NCBI RefSeq assembly: GCF_024643285.1
Contig: NZ_JAMSLW010000005.1
Location: forward strand, 186,001-250,000
Direction of reading: 5' to 3'
Source of the DNA: Parapedobacter lycopersici
GTDB taxonomy: Bacteria; Bacteroidota; Bacteroidia; Sphingobacteriales; Sphingobacteriaceae
Length of the DNA: 64,000 nucleotides
Shown here: positions 60,673 to 64,000 of the stretch, piece by piece
Numbering within the stretch: the first letter of the stretch is position 1
How the letters are laid out: each line of letters begins with the position of its first letter
The notes under the pieces: model-generated
What the model saw: only the letters and a program-made list of their open reading frames with translations
Databases searched by the model: none
What the model was told of the DNA's origin: nothing
Translations under genes and position numbers: made by a program

Positions 60673-61081
60673 CTGCCACTCCGGCTTCCGAAAGCCGGCG
60701 AACAATGGGCCGGTCTGCCGCAGCCCAGTTCAGTTCGGCAAGTCGCGCCGGGGGTAGCCATAGGGCATGAACGTGTTCATTAAGTTGCAACGCCCGCACA
60801 TCGGAAACCGTGCACAGGTAGCTTTGCAGCGTAATGCTAAAATCGGGGTAACCGTGCTCCACAGTCAGGTAGGCGTCGGTTATCTGGATGTCAAGGCACA
60901 ATTCTTCCCTGATCTCCCGCCGGAGCGCAGCGTCCGGGGTTTCCCCTTCTTCAATTTTTCCGCCCGGAAATTCGTATGTATACTGTAGGTAGGGGTATTT
61001 TCCCGCTCCTTTTTGTACACACAGGATATTTCCTCCGTACTGAATGATTGCAGCAACGACCACATAATGGGGTTGTTTCAT
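60662..61081 (-). CDS. mutT: MutT-type Nudix hydrolase
   Basis: 139 residues from ATG 61079-61081; other ATGs up to 61108 exist. Nudix box GGKIEEGETPDAALRREI with REELCLDI matches the GX5EX7REUXEEXGU pattern except for Cys-Leu at the end. It probably removes 8-oxo-dGTP or similar, protecting DNA. It shares the strand with the amidohydrolase 37 bases upstream, so the two may be one unit. N-terminus differs from E. coli MutT. Confidence 0.9.
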   Translation of the reverse strand: MKQPHYVVVAAIIQYGGNILCVQKGAGKYPYLQYTYEFPGGKIEEGETPDAALRREIREELCLDIQITDAYLTVEHGYPDFSITLQSYLCTVSDVRALQLNEHVHALWLPPARLAELNWAAADRPIVRRLSEAGVAASK

Positions 61082-61118
61082 GTCATGGGGATGCGGATTG
61101 GTCATCATCATGGGGTTG

Positions 61119-62288
61119 TTAAAGTGGGTGGACGGTCGTTTCCGGTGTGATTGCCAGTCCATCGGTATGCATTAGGAGGTTAATTCCGGGCCTTTTGCCT
61201 TTTTCAAATGAGCCATACCTGTCCGCCAGGCGGAGTGCCAACGCTCCGTTAATTGTTGCCCATTTGATGGTCTCCGTAAATGGCAGTTCAGGAAAATGTT
61301 CGTGCAATGTCCGGAGTTCCGACAGTATACAAAGCTGGCCGTTGGAGGCCAGGCTGTCGGTGCCCAGGGCAATCCGCTGGTCATGCCGGATGAAATCGGG
61401 CACATGGGGCAGGGTACCTTCGATATATAAATTTGCATTCGGACAAAGGCACCACGTTACCTCCCGTCCGGCTGCGGCGGCAAACCGGATGTCCCCCGCG
61501 ACCGAAAATGTGTTATGTACCAGCAGCAGCGGTGTTTGTTCCCCGAGGTAAGGTACATAGGCCCGCAACGCGGTTTCCGCGCCGGAAGCGAATCCTGAAA
61601 TGTCCTTCCCCAGTGCATGGTAAAAGTCCAGGAATACCCCACTTTTATCGCGAAAGAAATCGTTTTCCGCCGCACTTTCCTGGTTATGTATGCTTAGTGG
61701 CACTGGCACCTCCCTTGCCCCATCGAGCAACGCAAACAGTGTTCCCGATACGGAATAGGGGGCGTGCGCGGTAATTGATACGCGACGCGCGTCAAAGGTT
61801 TCCGCTGTCGCGCGCGACAGCCGAAGCTTCTCCGCTGCCAGCTCGGGTTCTACGCCAATGGTCTCGACAAAGGTATGGTAGTGCAGGCTGCTCCGATGCT
61901 TAATCGTCGCCGAAAGGCTGTTATTGGCATGGTCGCCTACCGCAACGATACCGTTGGCCGCCATCTGCTCATCCGCCGCTTCCATCGCCTGCGACACCGT
62001 GTCTTCCGCTGCGATCCGTGAGCGCATCACAGCCAGGAGAAATGGAACCAGGCCGGTATGCTTCGGTATTACACCCAGCATATGCGACAATTCCAGATGG
62101 CAATGGGCGTTGACAAAACCCGGCACGATTATTCCGCGGTGGCGGTAGACTTCCCGACGGGCCAATGCCCGGCTATCCGGGGAGTGTACCGCTACAATGG
62201 TACCATCCCCGGTGATTTCAAGCACCCCGTTTTTCACGGGCGGTTGGGTCACCGGCACAATATAATCTGCGGAAAGAAGCGTAGTCAT
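61119..62288 (-). CDS. Amidohydrolase of the aminohydrolase (TrzN/SsnA/MqnX-like) group
   Basis: 389 residues from ATG 62286-62288. Metal motif VNAHCHLELSHML near residue 60, ITAHAPYSVSG and SIHNQESAAEND (His ligands), and ALGTDSLASNG with the catalytic Asp. Members deaminate adenosine-like or other cyclic amidines; aminofutalosine deaminase in menaquinone synthesis is one candidate in this family for Bacteroidota, but no other futalosine gene is here. Substrate unassigned. Confidence 0.83.
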   Translation of the reverse strand: MTTLLSADYIVPVTQPPVKNGVLEITGDGTIVAVHSPDSRALARREVYRHRGIIVPGFVNAHCHLELSHMLGVIPKHTGLVPFLLAVMRSRIAAEDTVSQAMEAADEQMAANGIVAVGDHANNSLSATIKHRSSLHYHTFVETIGVEPELAAEKLRLSRATAETFDARRVSITAHAPYSVSGTLFALLDGAREVPVPLSIHNQESAAENDFFRDKSGVFLDFYHALGKDISGFASGAETALRAYVPYLGEQTPLLLVHNTFSVAGDIRFAAAAGREVTWCLCPNANLYIEGTLPHVPDFIRHDQRIALGTDSLASNGQLCILSELRTLHEHFPELPFTETIKWATINGALALRLADRYGSFEKGKRPGINLLMHTDGLAITPETTVHPL

Positions 62289-62375
62289 GGTATAAACCGT
62301 TTTATATCCAGGCGGATGCACATCGCTACAAATGTGTGAATTTTTAAGTGCTTAACCAAAATCCTGTAAAAGCCG

Positions 62376-62383
62376 TATCTTTG
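62376..62383 (+). promoter_or_regulatory. -7 box of rlmN
   Basis: TATCTTTG, perfect match, four bases before the GTG start at 62388. Confidence 0.65.
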
Positions 62384-62387
62384 TGCC

Positions 62388-63452
62388 GTGGCTCATTCAA
62401 CAGCAAAAATCGACATCCGCAAACTCTCGCTGGAACAGCTCCGCGGGCACCTGACCGACATGGGCGAACAGGCGTTCCGTGCTAAACAGGTTTACGAATG
62501 GCTCTGGCAGAAAGCCTGTACCGATTTTGACCAAATGAGCAACCTCAGCAAACCGCTCCGTGAAAAACTCAATACGCACTTTGTCATCAACGCAGCCACG
62601 GTGCTGCGCGCACAGCGTAGCGCGGACAGCACGATCAAGAGCAGTTTCGTGCTGGCCGACGGAAACATTGTCGAGGGGGTGCTGATTCCGGCTCCCGACC
62701 GCATGACTGCCTGCGTCAGTTCGCAGGTGGGCTGCAGTCTTACCTGCAAATTTTGTGCAACCGGCTATATGGACCGTAAACGCAACCTGAATGCCGACGA
62801 GATTTACGATCAGGTAGTGCTCATCACCGGACAGGCACAGGAGAACTACCGGCAGCCGCTGACCAACATTGTGTACATGGGTATGGGAGAGCCCTTGCTC
62901 AATTATGCCAACACGCTGGCATCCATTGAGCGGATCACCGCTCCCGACGGACTTAACATGGCCGCAAAGCGGATCACGGTTTCAACAGCCGGTATTGCCA
63001 AAATGATCAAAAAGCTGGGTGACGACGGTGTAAAATTTAACCTGGCCCTGTCCCTGCATGCCGCCAATGACCAAAAGCGGAATGAAATCATGCCCATCAA
63101 TACGCAAAATTCACTCGCCGCATTGGCTGAGGCGCTGAAATATTTTTACGCAAAAACAAAGAATCCGGTAACCTACGAATACATTGTATTCAATGGGTTC
63201 AATGATGAGCTAAGCGATGCCCGGGAGCTGGCGGCTTTCTGCAAGCACGTGCCCTGCAAGGTGAATATTATTGAATATAATCCCATTGCATTCGCTGATT
63301 TTGAAAATGCCGCGGTGGACAAGATCGATCAGTTTGCGGCGTTCCTCCGGCAAAAAGGCATCATCACCAATATCCGCAGAAGTCGCGGAAAGGACATCGA
63401 TGCAGCCTGCGGGCAGCTGGCCATTAAAGAATCCGCCGCACCCAGCGCTTGA
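62388..63452 (+). CDS. rlmN: 23S rRNA (A2503)/tRNA methyltransferase RlmN
   Basis: 354 residues, radical-SAM enzyme that methylates C2 of A2503 in 23S rRNA and A37 in some tRNAs. The cluster motif is CSLTCKFCATG (C-x3-C-x2-C), followed by NIVYMGMGEPLLNY, and the C-terminal catalytic cysteine in RSRGKDIDAACGQL. GTG start at 62388, set by the adjacent -7 box. Length is standard. Confidence 0.96.
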   Translation: MAHSTAKIDIRKLSLEQLRGHLTDMGEQAFRAKQVYEWLWQKACTDFDQMSNLSKPLREKLNTHFVINAATVLRAQRSADSTIKSSFVLADGNIVEGVLIPAPDRMTACVSSQVGCSLTCKFCATGYMDRKRNLNADEIYDQVVLITGQAQENYRQPLTNIVYMGMGEPLLNYANTLASIERITAPDGLNMAAKRITVSTAGIAKMIKKLGDDGVKFNLALSLHAANDQKRNEIMPINTQNSLAALAEALKYFYAKTKNPVTYEYIVFNGFNDELSDARELAAFCKHVPCKVNIIEYNPIAFADFENAAVDKIDQFAAFLRQKGIITNIRRSRGKDIDAACGQLAIKESAAPSA

Positions 63453-63500
63453 GTTTTCTTCCCCGATTGCTTACCTTTATCGGTATCAACCCGGTAACCG

Positions 63501-64000
63501 ATGCTGATCAAACCGCACCTGCGTGATTTCGTATCCCTCTTTTTTCCTCCTGCCTGCGCCGGATGCGGAGCTGTCCTTGGTAAAGGAGAGCCGGTGATCT
63601 GCGTCGCATGCGCGTATCACCTTCCCTACACCCATTTCCATAAAGACCCCGCCAACCGCGGTGCGAGGCAGCTTTGGGGGCGGGTGCCTCTCGAGGGCGT
63701 AACGGCATACCTGTATTTTTATGAACCCTCGCGTGTACAAAACATCGTACACCTGCTCAAATACCGGAACCGGCCGGATATCGGCGTGGCCATGGGCAGG
63801 AAATACGGCGAAGTGCTCTGCGGTACCGCGCCCTACAGCAAAGCAGACTGCATCATCCCCGTTCCGCTACACCCCCGCAAGCTGCGCCGCCGGGGCTACA
63901 ACCAGAGCGCAAGCTTCGGCCAGGGCCTTTCGGTAACCATGCAAAAGCCACTGATCGAAAATGGGCTGAGGCAGTGCCGACCCACAAAGAGCCAGACCAG
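63501..64000 (+). CDS. comF: ComF family protein, 5' part only
   Basis: An open frame from ATG 63501 runs to the right edge, giving 166 residues so far. Zinc-finger-like CAGCGAVLGKGEPVICVACA near residue 19, then a phosphoribosyltransferase-like domain with ADCIIPVPLHPRKLRRRGYN near residue 114. ComF proteins assist DNA uptake or recombination in many bacteria, with a PRTase-like fold; activity is not known. The C-terminal PRPP loop lies beyond the window. The ORF begins 48 bases after rlmN. Confidence 0.88.
   Translation, partial: MLIKPHLRDFVSLFFPPACAGCGAVLGKGEPVICVACAYHLPYTHFHKDPANRGARQLWGRVPLEGVTAYLYFYEPSRVQNIVHLLKYRNRPDIGVAMGRKYGEVLCGTAPYSKADCIIPVPLHPRKLRRRGYNQSASFGQGLSVTMQKPLIENGLRQCRPTKSQT

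Noticed and set aside
1-64000. CRISPR arrays, insertion sequences, rRNA operon
   Set aside because: No regularly spaced repeats, transposase frames or rRNA sequence were seen on either strand; only one tRNA was found.

Overview
The window reads as chromosomal DNA of a Bacteroidota member, most likely Sphingobacteriales/Sphingobacteriaceae with a roughly balanced base composition (G+C a little above half by eye, higher than typical Pedobacter). The evidence is the Bacteroidota -7 promoter box TAnnTTTG in front of many genes, the near absence of Shine-Dalgarno sequences, the HU - TPR protein - 29-residue basic protein - RNase G order, family-restricted proteins (DUF3078, DUF983, DUF6952, the 437-residue family at 34.7-36.0 kb), a NagB fused to a LmbE-type deacetylase, and NamZ/DUF1343. 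I see no insertion sequence, prophage or CRISPR array. Genes are packed tightly, and several convergent pairs touch or overlap.

Layout. 0-4.7 kb: miaA, then the minus-strand HU/TPR/29-aa/rng group with an unusually structured region upstream of rng. 5.0-7.6 kb: uronate genes uxuA-uxaC. 7.6-10.4 kb: exported-looking Pcm, AlkB-like dioxygenase, AraC-alkyltransferase fusion and an HxlR regulator, the last divergent from a short-chain dehydrogenase (10.5-11.2 kb). 11.3-13.0 kb: Crp-type regulator, AhpD-like protein, DoxX. 13.2-14.8 kb: tRNA-Arg(CCU) and a peroxiredoxin-thioredoxin-DUF6952 redox set. 15.2-19.7 kb: large secreted LmbE-type protein, two tiny membrane proteins and a sodium:solute symporter, translationally coupled. 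19.7-24.1 kb: cell-wall enzymes (amidase, two LysM glucosaminidases) and envelope proteins. 24.1-28.0 kb: O-methyltransferase, folE, queD, typA. 28.1-30.1 kb: sulfatase and lipoprotein. 30.1-32.7 kb: two paralogous degenerate-nucleotidyltransferase/HEPN proteins divergent from a LexA-like (S24) regulator; this is the most system-like uncharacterised unit in the window. 32.8-38.6 kb: rRNA methyltransferase, idi, a conserved unknown protein, kbl, an AraC regulator, DUF983.

38.7-53.3 kb is a peptidoglycan-sugar salvage region. NamZ frees MurNAc, a symporter probably imports it, MurQ converts MurNAc-6P to GlcNAc-6P, NagA and NagB carry it to fructose-6P, and an amidase lipoprotein, a double beta-lactamase-fold protein and an S9 peptidase probably process the peptide part. 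The sugar kinase needed to make MurNAc-6P is not in the window. 53.5-64 kb: murF, an ABC ATPase with a permease fused to a thioredoxin domain, a serine hydrolase, a CoA-binding protein, a PAP2-like membrane protein, MutT, an amidohydrolase, rlmN and the start of comF.

Sequence structure not explained by genes: a nested inverted-repeat element of about 190 bp between queD and typA, three hairpins upstream of rng, a 4-copy 11-bp tandem repeat after miaA, a pair of DnaA-box-like sites near 14.9 kb, and a recurring arrangement in which the -7 box lies only 4-6 bases before the start codon, which predicts leaderless mRNAs.
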